Shown here: in pieces, positions 20,664 to 28,561 of the stretch
How positions within the stretch are numbered: position 1 is the stretch's first letter
Layout of the letters: the number at the start of each line of letters is the position of its first letter
Source of the DNA: a virus
Reading direction: 5' to 3' (one strand)
DNA: 30,356 nucleotides
Virus record (IMG/VR): IMGVR_UViG_3300025151_005770
Coordinates: 1-30,356 of that record
The notes under the pieces: generated by a model
Told to the model about the DNA's origin: nothing
Seen by the model: the letters and a program-made list of their open reading frames with translations, nothing else
Databases searched by the model: none
Program-made: the position numbers and the translations under genes

Positions 20664-22439
20664 TTACCACTTACGGCAACTCCAGTACCTTGCTTTTGTC
20701 TTTGGTCCTGGATTATCGCAGTTGTGTCTTGCTCTGAAACTTTTTCTGGCTTTAGGATTAGACTTACGAATTTTCATAGTCTTACCTTTAGCACTACTTC
20801 CGCCATGTCCAAAGTTTACTTTTTTAACGTTTCCTGTTTTAGGATCTTTTACATAAACTTTAAACTTCTTAACATCGCCTTGCATTGGCTTATTAAGTTT
20901 AACTTTACGTCCTTGATATTCTGCTTCATCAAGGTTTTCGTCAAAATCAAATTCTTTTTGTTCTGGTTTTGTTTTAGGATCAAACGGTAGTTCTTGTTGT
21001 ACAGGCGGTTTTTTATTAAGTATTTCACCATCTGTGCCGTAACCTGTTTCTTTTTCAAATTTTATTTTTGCTATAGCGGCTTTTTGTAAATTTTTAGGAT
21101 CCTTGAAATCCATACTAAACGTACAATTATTTTCTTTACACCAATTAATAAATTTACCTGACATTGGGAAACCATTTTTTTGTATTAAATTAATTTCTTT
21201 CTTAACTTCGTCTGGTTTAGCATACATAACCATATCGCCTTCGTCAAGTCCTGCTAATTTTTTAAGTTCAGTTATTGCTTCATCTTCTGAAACAATGCCT
21301 TCTGCTATATCGTCCCAACCAACTAAAATATTTTCTCTAACAACATGTAACACTGGTACAACAATACCTTCGCCTTCTGCTGTCTCTATCATTAATTCGT
21401 CGCCTGCTTGTATTGTTTCCTTCATTGGATGTCCTGGGTTATATCCTTTAACGTTCATATTCATATCAACATAATCCTTATATGCTGTATTTATAGCAAT
21501 ATCACTGCCGTAATTGTATGCTAACATGATATCATAAAAATCTGGATAAGGTAATTTGCCACCGCTTTTATCAAACGGTTGTCCATTTAATACAATAAAT
21601 TCTATAGTTTTGCCTGTACTAGGACTTTTAATTTTTTCTACTTCTGCTCTTTCGTTCATGTTCTCTCCCATACTAGCATGTTTGGCCGCCATATGTTTTT
21701 TATATTTTGCTGAACCTTTTTTATGCGGAGACTTTCCTTCACTAGTTAATCCTGCTTTTTTCATACCTTTAGCAACAAGGCTGGCTCTTTGTGCTCTGCC
21801 CATACTAGGGTATTCATTTTTAACATACTCTAAAGTATCCCTAGGATCTTGACCGCTCATCTTTAATTGCTTGGCTGTACTGGCCGCAAAGTCTATTACT
21901 GCTTCGTCACCTGGATAGTTATCTTTTGCTTTTTGTCTTTCTGCTTGTCGCTCATCATGATCTTTAATTTCCTTCCAACTTACTGTTTCGTTATTATAAG
22001 TTAATTCTCCATCGTCGCAACCATAATTACCAAATCCATAACAGTCTTCATCGTCTTCCACATTAGGACATTCTGGACAATGGCCGTCTACAACATACTG
22101 TGCTTCAACTTTACTGCTTCGATCTAAAGCATCCTGTAAATCTTTATATGCTTGAATTCTTTCTTCGGCATCATAGTAACCATCAGGCTGACCAATCATT
22201 TTTTCGTCTGCTTCGTTAATATCTTCGTCTAACCCAACATAGTTCCACATACTGCCATTTTTTTCATAGCCTGCCATGTAATGAGCATCATCTGAATCTA
22301 TGCCATTGTCTTTGGCCCAATGTACAATATAATAAGAACGAAGTTTTGGGTCAACGTCGGCAAATTTTGCTACAATTTCTGGGTCTGCCTTTGGTGGCTG
22401 ATAATAGTTAATTGCTTCTAGTAATGACTGAATCTTCAT
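20664..22439 (-). CDS. Large mosaic head/internal-protein-like protein
   Basis: A 591-residue protein read from the ATG at 22439, chosen because the late box sits exactly 5 nt upstream; a TTG 15 nt further out lies inside that box. The N-terminus MKIQSLLEAI resembles T4 capsid-targeting sequences (MKTYQEFIAEA type), with LLE at 6-8. Modules follow: an acidic helical region, a Cys-rich patch (GHCPECP, ~119-125), SPHKKGSAKYKKHMAAKHA (237-255), a beta-rich middle, a WCKENNC segment (~433-439) and a basic Cys module ending RARHNCDNPGPK and YWSCRKW. (L/I)xE sites at 70-72, 74-76, 398-400 (after KKLAG) and 503-505 lie near module borders, as expected for a gp21-processed polyprotein. Function: probably packaged with DNA or core. 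Confidence 0.75.
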   Translation of the reverse strand: MKIQSLLEAINYYQPPKADPEIVAKFADVDPKLRSYYIVHWAKDNGIDSDDAHYMAGYEKNGSMWNYVGLDEDINEADEKMIGQPDGYYDAEERIQAYKDLQDALDRSSKVEAQYVVDGHCPECPNVEDDEDCYGFGNYGCDDGELTYNNETVSWKEIKDHDERQAERQKAKDNYPGDEAVIDFAASTAKQLKMSGQDPRDTLEYVKNEYPSMGRAQRASLVAKGMKKAGLTSEGKSPHKKGSAKYKKHMAAKHASMGENMNERAEVEKIKSPSTGKTIEFIVLNGQPFDKSGGKLPYPDFYDIMLAYNYGSDIAINTAYKDYVDMNMNVKGYNPGHPMKETIQAGDELMIETAEGEGIVVPVLHVVRENILVGWDDIAEGIVSEDEAITELKKLAGLDEGDMVMYAKPDEVKKEINLIQKNGFPMSGKFINWCKENNCTFSMDFKDPKNLQKAAIAKIKFEKETGYGTDGEILNKKPPVQQELPFDPKTKPEQKEFDFDENLDEAEYQGRKVKLNKPMQGDVKKFKVYVKDPKTGNVKKVNFGHGGSSAKGKTMKIRKSNPKARKSFRARHNCDNPGPKTKARYWSCRKW

Positions 22440-22444
22440 ACTAG

Positions 22445-22452
22445 TATTTATC
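22445..22452 (-). promoter_or_regulatory. Late promoter box with TAAATA-N5-ATG spacing (mosaic head-type gene)
   Basis: On the minus strand GATAAATA, then CTAGT, then the ATG at 22439. No Shine-Dalgarno. It fixes the start of the mosaic gene. Confidence 0.75.
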
Positions 22453-22457
22453 AAGAA

Positions 22458-22667
22458 TTATTCTTCTGAGGGGTCTTTCCAAACTAACTTAATACCGCGT
22501 CTGGTTAATTCATTACGACATTTCTGTTTGATTTTAGGTTTTTGACCATTATTGATGTAGTCAATTAATTCTTCTTTGGGAGTATTTTTAATATAAAAAT
22601 GTTTTGTTACTACATTTTTTGTACCGCGTACTAATGTTTTTTGTGTTGGCTTAAATTTAATTGGCAT
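22458..22667 (-). CDS. 69-residue conserved basic phage protein
   Basis: Reads MPIKFKPTQKTLVRGTKN, then TKHFYIKNTPKEELIDYI, and ends GIKLVWKDPSEE. Basic, mixed alpha/beta, without cysteines or a membrane segment. From memory it resembles a short conserved protein of T4-like marine phages without assigned function. A good AGGGAG Shine-Dalgarno sits inside the end of the upstream gene, and the ATG begins 1 nt after that gene's stop. It is followed by the promoter of the mosaic head-type gene. Confidence 0.72.
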   Translation of the reverse strand: MPIKFKPTQKTLVRGTKNVVTKHFYIKNTPKEELIDYINNGQKPKIKQKCRNELTRRGIKLVWKDPSEE

Positions 22668-22668
22668 A

Positions 22669-22827
22669 TTATCTCCCTTGTCCTCTGTATTTTTTATGTG
22701 ATCGTTTTTTGCTTTTATTCATAGTGGACATGCTAATCTTAACACGTCTACCACGACCGCCATTTCCTATACTGGAACATTTACGGGAACCTACATGTGC
22801 TGTTGAATATGCTTTTGATTTTGCCAT
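22669..22827 (-). CDS. 52-residue very basic protein
   Basis: Starts MAKSKAYSTAHVGSRKC and ends KKRSHKKYRGQGR. Rich in Lys, Arg, Gly and Ser, with one Cys and a GNGGRGRR loop. The basic, Gly-rich character suggests nucleic-acid binding, either a small virion DNA-binding protein or a ribosome-like protein; no family can be named. It has a strong AGGAGAGAG Shine-Dalgarno and a perfect late box (22854-22861) upstream, so it is well supported as a gene. Confidence 0.75.
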   Translation of the reverse strand: MAKSKAYSTAHVGSRKCSSIGNGGRGRRVKISMSTMNKSKKRSHKKYRGQGR

Positions 22828-22843
22828 CTCTCTCCTAGATTAA

Positions 22844-23494
22844 TTACAGAATGTATTTATATTCTGCTAAAACATGCATGCCAGTAGTTTTGGCAAGATC
22901 TCTATTTTTTAATTCAAAGCCACATTCATTAGCAACTTTAGTAATCTTTGGAAGTTCTCTAGTATTTTCTGCTAACAGTATTAAGCAGTCAGGAGCCATA
23001 TGCTCTTTTATATTTGTAAAGAATTCTCTGTGAATGTCCCAATTAGTGTCTACAGCAATTCTTTCCCAATTTTCTTTACTATGATTTGAGTAGTAAGCAT
23101 TTTTCTGCATTAATTGATATTCACAGAAGTGCGGAGGGTTACCAACTATTAAATCGTATTTGCCATCTAATGCTTGTACATTATCAGCATGTACTATAGT
23201 AGCATTATTAATACTACTGTCGTTGATAGTCTTTTGTAAAAGATTTATTGCTTTATCATATGTTTCTAAAAAAGTTATGTTGTCACAAACATCGCATGAC
23301 AACATGCCAAATCCTATAAAGCCAGGACCAGCACACCATTCTAAAGCATTATGAAATTTTTTATCTGGATAGTATTCTTTGAAGTAGTCTATGTAGTCAA
23401 TTAGGAAAAATGAACCACCGCCATTTGTTTCTTCGGTGTAATAGATAGGAATGTCGTTAGTTTTGTATACCCAGTTGAGTTCTAAGTTTTTCAC
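22844..23494 (-). CDS. SAM-dependent methyltransferase with NPPH motif
   Basis: A 216-residue class I methyltransferase starting at GTG (23492-23494), chosen because a late box ends 5 nt before it. The SAM-binding motif is LEWCAGPGFIGFG (51-63), followed by the acidic ETYDKA and HADNVQALD. The catalytic NPPH (119-122, LIVGNPPHF) places it with N-methyltransferases of the (N/D)PP(Y/H) type, such as rRNA/tRNA adenine or guanine enzymes and HemK-like protein-glutamine enzymes. There is no DNA-recognition domain, so RNA, protein or small-molecule methylation is more likely than restriction-type DNA methylation. Confidence 0.87.
   Translation of the reverse strand: MKNLELNWVYKTNDIPIYYTEETNGGGSFFLIDYIDYFKEYYPDKKFHNALEWCAGPGFIGFGMLSCDVCDNITFLETYDKAINLLQKTINDSSINNATIVHADNVQALDGKYDLIVGNPPHFCEYQLMQKNAYYSNHSKENWERIAVDTNWDIHREFFTNIKEHMAPDCLILLAENTRELPKITKVANECGFELKNRDLAKTTGMHVLAEYKYIL
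22854..22861 (-). promoter_or_regulatory. T4-type late promoter box, minus strand
   Basis: TATAAATA on the minus strand inside the 3' end of the methyltransferase gene. It leaves a leader of about 20 nt with a strong Shine-Dalgarno for the ATG at 22827. Confidence 0.65.
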
Positions 23495-23498
23495 AAAA

Positions 23499-23756
23499 CT
23501 ATTTATTTTTCTTAAGTTTTGCTACTTCTTTTTCTAAGTCTACGATTCGCTGTCCTAATAACGGATATTGTTTTAACCATTTTTCTTCGCGAGTAGCAAT
23601 TTCTAAATCATATCGCTTTGCTACCCACTCCATGGCATTATCCATTTTGACTTGGAACCATACGCCCATCTTAGTATTTTTAAACCACTGATAAAAACTA
23701 CTGCCTATAATACTTGATAGTATAGCCTTTAGTGATAAAATTATTAACCAATTCAT
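23499..23756 (-). CDS. 85-residue membrane-anchored coiled-coil protein
   Basis: The N-terminus is one hydrophobic helix (NWLIILSLKAILSSIIG, 2-18), followed by SFYQWFKNTKMG, a middle amphipathic part and a C-terminal heptad stretch (LGQRIVDLEKEVAKLKK). Expected topology is an inner-membrane anchor with a cytosolic coiled coil. From memory, similar proteins are conserved in T4-like marine phages without a known role. AAGGAAA upstream is a suitable Shine-Dalgarno. The stop codon overlaps the late box of the next gene. Confidence 0.75.
   Translation of the reverse strand: MNWLIILSLKAILSSIIGSSFYQWFKNTKMGVWFQVKMDNAMEWVAKRYDLEIATREEKWLKQYPLLGQRIVDLEKEVAKLKKNK
23500..23507 (-). promoter_or_regulatory. 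Late promoter box with TAAATA-N5-GTG spacing (NPPH methyltransferase)
   Basis: On the minus strand AATAAATA, then GTTTT, then the GTG at 23494. It shows that the 5-nt spacing also holds for a non-ATG start, and it overlaps the end of the upstream gene. Confidence 0.68.
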
Positions 23757-24470
23757 TTATTTTCCTTTTGTATTACTCACGTTCTTGGCTTTACCACGTC
23801 TATTTTTATTAGGGTCTTGCCTACGTTTTTTACTTACTGCGGCACCTATTGCCTTCTTGCCACCTTTTGCTCTTAACTTTGCGGCTTTTGATTTACTTAA
23901 ACACTTAGGTTTGCCTTCACCTTTTTTGCTGTCGCCACACTTACCAATTCTTTCACCTTTGGTATTGTAACGGTCCCAGCCTCCGCCTCCAGCACCACCG
24001 TCTTTGCCTTTGCCAAACCAGTCACGTAGATTCTCATCTATTTGATTATCAAGTGCTTGACGTATAGTTTTTACATTTGATCCAACTTCTCTAGCAATAT
24101 ATCTAATTACCAATTTATCAAACGCATCTAAACTGTCATCTTTGCCTGCCTCTTTTGCTTTTCTAATAAAGTCGCCGTAATCACCATATTTTTTAAGGAA
24201 TGTTGCAACCATTTTAACATCTTTTGGTTCCATATCGGCCGTACTTAAAAATTTCCCGCCTGCTGGGGCTCTTTGTGCATAATAGAACTCTGTATCATTG
24301 TGTATTAAAAAATGTACTAAACCTACATCCACACCGTTTATTTCACTTTCTAATTGTACATCTTCATTCTTAACACAATTAGGCACACGTTTTCCGAACA
24401 TGGTTTTCATGCCCTTCTTCTTGTAGCCTTTCCAGCAACGGGTTCCTTCTGTAATTTCGTTTATTAACAT
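23757..24470 (-). CDS. Mosaic internal-protein-like protein with basic C-terminal module
   Basis: A 237-residue protein. The N-terminus MLINEITEGTRCWKGYKKKG contains ITE (6-8), a candidate capsid-targeting and gp21-type cleavage site, followed by a Cys/Lys module (RCWKGYKKKG, MFGKRVPNCVK). A central helical domain (about 55-145) follows, with HNDTEFYYAQRAP and KLVIRYIAREVG. The C-terminus (from about 148) is a Gly/Lys/Arg-rich module: WFGKGKDGG, GGGGWDRYN, KCLSKSKAAKL, KKRRQDPNKN. From memory, both the N- and C-terminal modules recur in other marine phage proteins. The basic C-terminus probably binds packaged DNA. It is coupled to the upstream gene by TAATG. Confidence 0.72.
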   Translation of the reverse strand: MLINEITEGTRCWKGYKKKGMKTMFGKRVPNCVKNEDVQLESEINGVDVGLVHFLIHNDTEFYYAQRAPAGGKFLSTADMEPKDVKMVATFLKKYGDYGDFIRKAKEAGKDDSLDAFDKLVIRYIAREVGSNVKTIRQALDNQIDENLRDWFGKGKDGGAGGGGWDRYNTKGERIGKCGDSKKGEGKPKCLSKSKAAKLRAKGGKKAIGAAVSKKRRQDPNKNRRGKAKNVSNTKGK

Positions 24471-24847
24471 TATTTTGCCCTGTCTATTTTATCTTTAAGA
24501 TCTTCCATATCTGCTTCTATATCGTAAAGTCTAAATTTATTTACTTTGTCTTCGACATGTTTTAATTCTGGATGGAATTTCATTGTTACTATTTTAGCAT
24601 CTTTTTTGATTGATTTGCCGTCAACTAAAACTTCTACTTCAAACGGTACATGTTTCTCATACCAGTATGCCATATCGTAACCACCGTCCTCTAAAAGTGT
24701 TACTAGTAAACCTCTATCATAATCTTTATCTTCTGCTTTCAGCACCTTCATATCTCCACGTGGAAGATACAATGCTATGTTACGATCTCCTGATGTTGGT
24801 TTTTCTTTTTCTTCTGAAACGTTGTTGTAAAATTCGAATAATCGCAT
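24470..24847 (-). CDS. 125-residue protein with capsid-targeting-like N-terminus
   Basis: Begins MRLFEFYNNVSEEKEK, an N-terminus (M-R/K-L-F-E-F) that, from memory, is shared by unrelated hypothetical proteins in T4-like marine phages and looks like a sorting peptide. The rest is a mixed alpha/beta domain (NIALYLPRGDMKVLK, GLLVTLLEDGGYDMAYWYEKH) with a C-terminal acidic coiled coil (DIEADMEDLKDKIDRAK). No catalytic motif. It lies in a run of head-type genes and has no Shine-Dalgarno of note. Its stop overlaps the next ATG. Confidence 0.7.
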   Translation of the reverse strand: MRLFEFYNNVSEEKEKPTSGDRNIALYLPRGDMKVLKAEDKDYDRGLLVTLLEDGGYDMAYWYEKHVPFEVEVLVDGKSIKKDAKIVTMKFHPELKHVEDKVNKFRLYDIEADMEDLKDKIDRAK

Positions 24848-24855
24848 TTTTACTA

Positions 24856-25599
24856 CTAAGATTTATTACCCCAGTTCTTAGCACCTTTCTTACGACACTG
24901 AACTAGAGCACCTGAGGCATAAGCACTGGGCCAAACATCATATCTTGCTTTGACTTTGTGATAACAAGCATCTTTCTTTTCTGCTAGTCTATCAAATTCT
25001 GCTTCTGTAATTGGTTGACCAACTGACTCTTCTAATGATTCAAAAGAAGTTTTAGGCTTAATGCCTTTTGCTTGATTTCTTTCTTTTTCGTCATCAAATG
25101 CTGAACTAACTGTAGGAACTTTATTAGGCTCTTGCCTTCTCATAGTTTTTTCTTGACTATATTCTCTTTGAAGTGACGGGAATTTTTGTTTTACTTGGCC
25201 TAATGTTATATTAGGATATTTTTCCATTGCCCAAGCATAAAAGTTACCAATAGCAAATTCTTTATTTACAGCCTGATCTCTTTTAGCGGCACGCCTTAAT
25301 TCTGGATTATTGTACATTCCTTCGTCGTCTGCTTCGCCTACAAATTTACCTCTATTAATATTAGGTGATTCATGTCCTGTACTAGGCTTAACTTTTTTAG
25401 TTACTTTTGATTTGGCTTTTAAGTGATTGGGTTTATCTTCGCCCAGTTTACTAAGATCAATATTCATTGGTCCTCTTCGCTTACGAACGTTGCTATTCTT
25501 TTTGCCTGGCTTGATTTCTTTAATTCTTTTAGGCTTAGTAACACGAGGCATCTCGCCACCTAAATTGCTTAAACCTTGTAGTACTTCGTTAATATTCAT
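24856..25599 (-). CDS. Mosaic internal-protein-like protein with Cys/Trp C-terminal module
   Basis: A 247-residue protein. The basic, disordered-looking N-terminus begins MNINEVLQGLSNLGGEMP with Lys/Arg-rich stretches (RIKEIKPGKKNSNVRKRRG). The helical centre (about 100-160) includes NFYAWAMEKYPNI. The acidic linker carries SLEE, PITEAEFD and RLAE, three (L/I)xE candidates for gp21-type cleavage, immediately before a C-terminal module with CYHKVKARYDVWPSAYAS, VQCRKKG and NWGNK. That module is, from memory, common at the ends of marine phage proteins. The leader has AGGA as Shine-Dalgarno downstream of a late box. Probably a packaged or core protein. Confidence 0.72.
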   Translation of the reverse strand: MNINEVLQGLSNLGGEMPRVTKPKRIKEIKPGKKNSNVRKRRGPMNIDLSKLGEDKPNHLKAKSKVTKKVKPSTGHESPNINRGKFVGEADDEGMYNNPELRRAAKRDQAVNKEFAIGNFYAWAMEKYPNITLGQVKQKFPSLQREYSQEKTMRRQEPNKVPTVSSAFDDEKERNQAKGIKPKTSFESLEESVGQPITEAEFDRLAEKKDACYHKVKARYDVWPSAYASGALVQCRKKGAKNWGNKS

Positions 25600-25626
25600 A
25601 TTGGTCCTGTAAAATAATTATATTTG

Positions 25627-25634
25627 TATTTATC
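25627..25634 (-). promoter_or_regulatory. T4-type late promoter box, minus strand
   Basis: GATAAATA on the minus strand between the terminator (25658-25684) and the ATG at 25599. The leader is about 20 nt with an AGGA Shine-Dalgarno. It begins the minus-strand head-type operon. Confidence 0.72.
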
Positions 25635-25657
25635 AAAATATGTAAGATTTTCCAGCC

Positions 25658-25684
25658 AAAAAAAATCCCCCTATAATGGGGGAT
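25658..25684 (-). terminator. Strong intrinsic terminator of the fibre genes
   Basis: On the minus strand the stem ATCCCCC/GGGGGAT (7 bp, five G-C pairs) has a 6-nt loop and is followed by eight T. It ends the unit 28561-25717. An A/T-rich stretch on the other side could give weaker termination from the plus strand. Confidence 0.93.
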
Positions 25685-25716
25685 CTAAAAAATGTTTTTT
25701 TAATTATTGGTTACAA

Positions 25717-26694
25717 TTATACTGAACCTGAATCTGTTACTAATCCGTAGTCTACAGGTTGTATTGTTCCTCTGGTTTCTATTTCTACTGATACTCTCGC
25801 AGTTCCGGCTGATGCCGCACCTTGAATAACTTCAGCACATATAGTTACGTCGCTTGTACTAGGCCAAATATAGTGAAAATCTGATCTATATTGTCCAGCA
25901 ACTGTGAGGTCTATGTCACTTGCCTTAAATAGTAAATCTTTATCACCTGTCGTTCCTACAGTAATCGCTGTAGTATTATTAGCATTAGTCCATGCTGTGT
26001 CGACTTCGACTATTACTGCCGATGCTCTTACTGCCGATGAAACGTCTAGTATATTCTGTGTACCACTATCGTATGCCACGTTAGCAGTCGCAAATACTAA
26101 ACCATTTGCGCCGGAAGCCGCTCCAACACCTTTTGTACCTACATATTGGTGAGCAACTAAAAATACGTTACTACTAATACCACTTGGTACGGTGTTTGGG
26201 AAGTGTAAAACACCTGCCGCGTAATCAAATACCCACTCGTTGTTAGTAGTCAAAGCATTCATTTTATTTGAATCGCCCTTAGCATCTGATTCACTAGTGT
26301 AAACCTTTGCTAAGTATGTACTACCAATTGAAGGTGGTATAAAGTCTCTTAGTCTATTAGCACTACCTGGTACAACATTGCCAGTAACATCCGCTACAGC
26401 AAGCCACGTTTTATTGCCTGATACAGTTGGGTCAGCAATCATTCTAATTGGTTGCTTAACAAAGTCACTGCTATCACTTGTATGCCCGTAATATTTTACA
26501 GGTGTTGCGGCACTAGTGCCTGGTGCTGTTGCTGGGATATCTGAAGATTTCTGCCAAACGTCTTGTGCTAGAGTAAGTGTTTCACTCTTATAAATTTCGT
26601 TTGGACCTTCCTTACCGTCAATATCTGTCTCGGTAACACCATAAACAACTTTCTTCCAAAGGAAATCTAATTTATCGCTATCTGAAATTGCCAT
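25717..26694 (-). CDS. Virion structural protein, tail-fibre/baseplate type
   Basis: A 325-residue protein. The N-terminus SDSDKLDFLWKKVVYGVTETD looks like an attachment domain that, from memory, occurs in marine T4-like fibre proteins. The middle has a VFDYAAGVLHFPNTVP segment typical of phage fibre repeats. The rest is Ala/Gly/Ser/Thr-rich beta sequence (LVFATANVAYDSGTQ, ASAVIVEVDTAW). No enzymatic motif. The Shine-Dalgarno AAGGAG is strong. It follows the 617-residue fibre protein by 13 nt and ends at the intrinsic terminator, so the two form one late unit. Confidence 0.82.
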   Translation of the reverse strand: MAISDSDKLDFLWKKVVYGVTETDIDGKEGPNEIYKSETLTLAQDVWQKSSDIPATAPGTSAATPVKYYGHTSDSSDFVKQPIRMIADPTVSGNKTWLAVADVTGNVVPGSANRLRDFIPPSIGSTYLAKVYTSESDAKGDSNKMNALTTNNEWVFDYAAGVLHFPNTVPSGISSNVFLVAHQYVGTKGVGAASGANGLVFATANVAYDSGTQNILDVSSAVRASAVIVEVDTAWTNANNTTAITVGTTGDKDLLFKASDIDLTVAGQYRSDFHYIWPSTSDVTICAEVIQGAASAGTARVSVEIETRGTIQPVDYGLVTDSGSV

Positions 26695-26707
26695 TATTCA
26701 TTTCTCC

Positions 26708-28561
26708 TTAAGATACGCTCAGTGCTAGAGTATTACCATCGCTTGTTGCGTATTTAATTCTTACTAACACTACGTTATTAGTGGCATTGGTTGTACTTTC
26801 TGTGCCTAATGTAATCGAAACTGAGCCGGAACTCCCACTTGCGACTGTACCATTGGCGCAACCTGCACCGTTACCCGTACCACCTGGGTTACCTGAGCCA
26901 TCGTATAACGTAAATGCGTCATACCATGCTCCGCCTGTTGCGTTAGGTGATGTGCTATTGTTATCACTAACTCCAGGCAATCCTATAAACAAGCCACTAT
27001 ATGAACCTGTAATAGATATGCTAAATGTACTCAAAGCACTTTTTGCAAAATAGAATGTCATATACTGAGTAGAATCTTTTCCACTGTAGTCTATGGTATT
27101 CGCACTTGGCAAGTACCCTGAGGTGTAATCAGTTTGATCGGCACTCAACCTTCCGCCGACTACCGTTGCTTCATGCTTGTAGCCTGTTGCTGATAAGTCT
27201 TGGTTGCTGTCCCATGTTAAACTACTACTTGGTAGGTTACCTGCGCCTAAAGGTGTATCACCTGTAGCACTTGAACCTAAGTATACTCTATTACCGCCAG
27301 TCGCTCCTGATGGTATAGAGATGTTCTGTTCGTCAATATCACTTGATCGGGCAGTACCCGCCTTAAGTAATACAGTTTTGTTCGGAGAACCGAACTGAGT
27401 CTGTGTTCCAGACCCGTTTACGTTTGTGCCAGTTGCAATTATTGTCCCTAACGTATGTCTGTTAGTTCCATTAATATTAACTGTCATGTCGCTCAATGAT
27501 TGAGCACTTGTTGTTTGTCTGGCTATCGGTGTTGATATGCCGACGTCTGAATATGAAAAAGTTTGGGTGCTAATAACACCGTCTTCTGCCGTAATACTAA
27601 TAGGATTACCATTATAGTATGTTTCTCCTGCCAAATTGGTCATTGTCATATTCCCAATAGTTATAGTACCACCTGTAGCAAAATGCTCAATACCTGAACT
27701 TTTTGCTGATGATCCTGCACTATTTGCTGTAACATCTCCAGAAGCAAGTGCCGGTGATGCCGTTAAGTCATCTACAACAAAGTAAGCAGTATTTGTATCA
27801 CTTGCTTCGTCGTGCGTCATTTGTATTCTGTTCCAACCTGAACTTAACGCAGATGCTACTCTTACTTGAGCATCACTTGCCGTATAAAATCCTGGTGTGT
27901 CACTTGGGAAATCCTGGTATCCACTTACTCTTAATGATGACGTAGTACCGTCCTTGTCTGTACCGTCAAAGGTTACAGCACCTGCGGCACTATTATTAAT
28001 CATTACAGTTAGTGTACCTGAGTCTGATCTAAAGTTATCAATTTGATTAGCATTTGGTGTCGTATCAGTAACACGAGTAACACTTGCGCCAGCACTTGCT
28101 GGTAATGTGCCACCCGAAGTTCTATCTGGTACGGTTCCACCAGCAAGATAAGGCGAACTTCCTACACTAGAAAAACTTAACGTTTCGCTATTTGGGAAGT
28201 CTCCGGGTGCTGTTGGTACTAACAATCCTAAAGTTTCATTTAGTGTATCGATCGCACTTGAAATTTTAGTACTGTCTGTTAGTGCTATAGCACCTCCGGC
28301 ATAACTTCCGTCACCATGTTGTGTAACGTCTCCCAAACTAATTTGGAAACCATCAGCACTTCCTGATAGACCTGCGTCTAACTGTGCCTTTGTTACAAAG
28401 TGACTAGAAGCACTACCGTTTGCTCCTGCTATTGTGGCTAATGCTCCAGCGGTAGTCTTAAGAATAACGTTTCCGCTATTGCTTTCGATCGTATTACCCC
28501 TTTTGCCTAATTCAATATTCGCGCCTACACCTGCAATTCCGTAATTCTTAGTGTCTGCCAT
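26708..28561 (-). CDS. Large virion structural protein, tail-fibre type
   Basis: A 617-residue, Gly/Ser/Thr/Asn-rich, low-charge protein with almost no Cys, as expected for fibres. The N-terminus (NYGIAGVGANIELGKRG) looks like a virion attachment segment and is followed by SHFVTKAQLDA, a usual T4-like fibre phrase. About ten beta-sandwich-like stretches follow, for example SSLRVSGYQDFPSDTPG, GETYYNGNPISITAEDG and YMTFYFAKSALSTFSI. Adhesin or receptor-binding role is likely, at the tip or as a whisker or side fibre. It has a GGAG Shine-Dalgarno and is the first gene of the minus-strand fibre unit. Confidence 0.83.
   Translation of the reverse strand: MADTKNYGIAGVGANIELGKRGNTIESNSGNVILKTTAGALATIAGANGSASSHFVTKAQLDAGLSGSADGFQISLGDVTQHGDGSYAGGAIALTDSTKISSAIDTLNETLGLLVPTAPGDFPNSETLSFSSVGSSPYLAGGTVPDRTSGGTLPASAGASVTRVTDTTPNANQIDNFRSDSGTLTVMINNSAAGAVTFDGTDKDGTTSSLRVSGYQDFPSDTPGFYTASDAQVRVASALSSGWNRIQMTHDEASDTNTAYFVVDDLTASPALASGDVTANSAGSSAKSSGIEHFATGGTITIGNMTMTNLAGETYYNGNPISITAEDGVISTQTFSYSDVGISTPIARQTTSAQSLSDMTVNINGTNRHTLGTIIATGTNVNGSGTQTQFGSPNKTVLLKAGTARSSDIDEQNISIPSGATGGNRVYLGSSATGDTPLGAGNLPSSSLTWDSNQDLSATGYKHEATVVGGRLSADQTDYTSGYLPSANTIDYSGKDSTQYMTFYFAKSALSTFSISITGSYSGLFIGLPGVSDNNSTSPNATGGAWYDAFTLYDGSGNPGGTGNGAGCANGTVASGSSGSVSITLGTESTTNATNNVVLVRIKYATSDGNTLALSVS

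Noticed and set aside
20724-21852. Several plus-strand ORFs of 80-120 codons antisense to the mosaic gene
   Set aside because: Hydrophobic, Cys/Phe-rich translations typical of antisense shadows; no start signals.
22440-22454. TTG start 15 nt upstream for the 591-residue mosaic protein
   Set aside because: It falls inside the late promoter box; the ATG at 22439 gives an MKIQSLLEA capsid-targeting-like start.
25672-25677. TATAAT as a promoter -10
   Set aside because: It is the loop of the strong terminator hairpin and has no -35 at proper distance.
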